64,000 nt of DNA from Enterobacter cancerogenus (GTDB lineage: Bacteria; Pseudomonadota; Gammaproteobacteria; Enterobacterales; Enterobacteriaceae). Numbering within the stretch: position 1 is the stretch's first letter; each line of letters starts with the position of its first letter. The DNA is taken from positions 124,001 to 188,000 of the forward strand of contig NZ_CP077290.1 of the NCBI RefSeq assembly GCF_019047785.1, read 5' to 3'. A model generated the notes under the pieces. It saw nothing but the letters and a program-made list of their open reading frames with translations, was not told the DNA's origin and ran no database searches. This document shows positions 63,692 through 64,000 of this stretch, in pieces. A program made the translations under genes and the position numbers.

Positions 63692-64000
63692 GTGACCGCT
63701 TTTTCTACCCTGAATGTTCTGCCTGCCGCCCAACTCGAGAACCTTAATGAGTTGGGCTATCTCACCATGACCCCAGTCCAGGCTGCGGCATTGCCTGCTA
63801 TTCTTGAAGGCCGTGACGTGCGTGTGCAGGCCAAAACCGGCAGTGGGAAAACGGCTGCATTCGGTCTGGGGCTGTTACAGCGTATCGACGCCGGGCTATT
63901 CCAGACGCAGTCTCTGGTACTGTGTCCCACGCGTGAGCTGGCGGATCAGGTCGCCGGTGAACTGCGTCGCCTGGCGCGCTTCTTGCCGAACACCAAAATC
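63692..64000 (+). CDS. dbpA: DbpA, DEAD-box RNA helicase (5' part)
   Basis: ATP-dependent RNA helicase that acts on 23S rRNA hairpin 92 during large-subunit assembly. The first 103 codons are present; the window ends inside the gene. The start is GTG 63692 (VTAFSTLNVLPAAQLENLNELGY). The Q motif reads LTMTPVQAAALPAIL, motif I is AKTGSGKT and motif Ia CPTRELADQV. Matches E. coli DbpA closely. Confidence 0.95.
   Translation, partial: MTAFSTLNVLPAAQLENLNELGYLTMTPVQAAALPAILEGRDVRVQAKTGSGKTAAFGLGLLQRIDAGLFQTQSLVLCPTRELADQVAGELRRLARFLPNTKI

Overview
The window is enterobacterial chromosome. Gene order and protein lengths match the E. coli sap–psp–ycj–tyrR–tpx–mppA segment closely. The G+C-rich codon use and a type VI secretion (T6SS) island between mppA and a dgcM-like gene point to Enterobacter or a near relative. 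This is inference from remembered gene families; no search was run.

Layout. 1–3666 (minus): sapB (only its stop codon is outside the window), sapA, pspF. 3765–5372 (plus): sigma-54 psp promoter and pspABCD; the expected pspE is absent. 5520–18269: the ycjM–V alpha-glucoside/guloside catabolic operon (glucosylglycerate phosphorylase, ABC importer, dehydrogenase/epimerase set, kojibiose phosphorylase, beta-phosphoglucomutase) and the ompG porin, closed by the LacI-type regulator ycjW on the minus strand. An identical 14-bp LacI-type operator occurs at the ycjM promoter/start and before ycjU. ycjO carries an in-frame ochre codon. 19389–21914: ycjX–ycjF behind a sigma-32-like promoter. 22027–27757: tyrR, tpx, and a murein-tripeptide group (ycjG epimerase, mpaA amidase, mppA binding protein).

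28454–56684 is the T6SS island: tssB, tssC, tssK, tssL, an OmpA-type gene, hcp, clpV, vgrG, DUF4123-like adaptor, VasX-like pore-forming effector, DUF6708-type immunity gene, a two-TM protein, tssM, a PAAR–metalloprotease effector with a candidate immunity gene, tssF, tssG, tssJ and tssE. It is visibly decaying. tssC has a 1-nt frameshift, tssE is cut after about 40 codons, the PAAR effector has two stops and a frameshift, the DUF6708 gene is frameshifted in a G tract, and several toxin/immunity tails lie as debris. No tssA is recognisable. Several lesions sit in short homopolymers, so some could be assembly errors. The nonsense substitutions, the tssE replacement and the 8-nt gap inferred in dgcM are less easily explained that way.

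56772–64000: a 46-codon membrane mini-protein, a dgcM-like diguanylate cyclase gene broken by two compensating frameshifts, an MHYT–GGDEF–EAL protein with a degenerate GGDEF motif, a chemoreceptor with almost no periplasmic domain, zntB, the anaerobic small RNA FnrS with its FNR box, a 38-codon proline-rich mini-protein, and the 5' part of dbpA. No tRNA, rRNA, CRISPR array, insertion sequence or prophage was seen.
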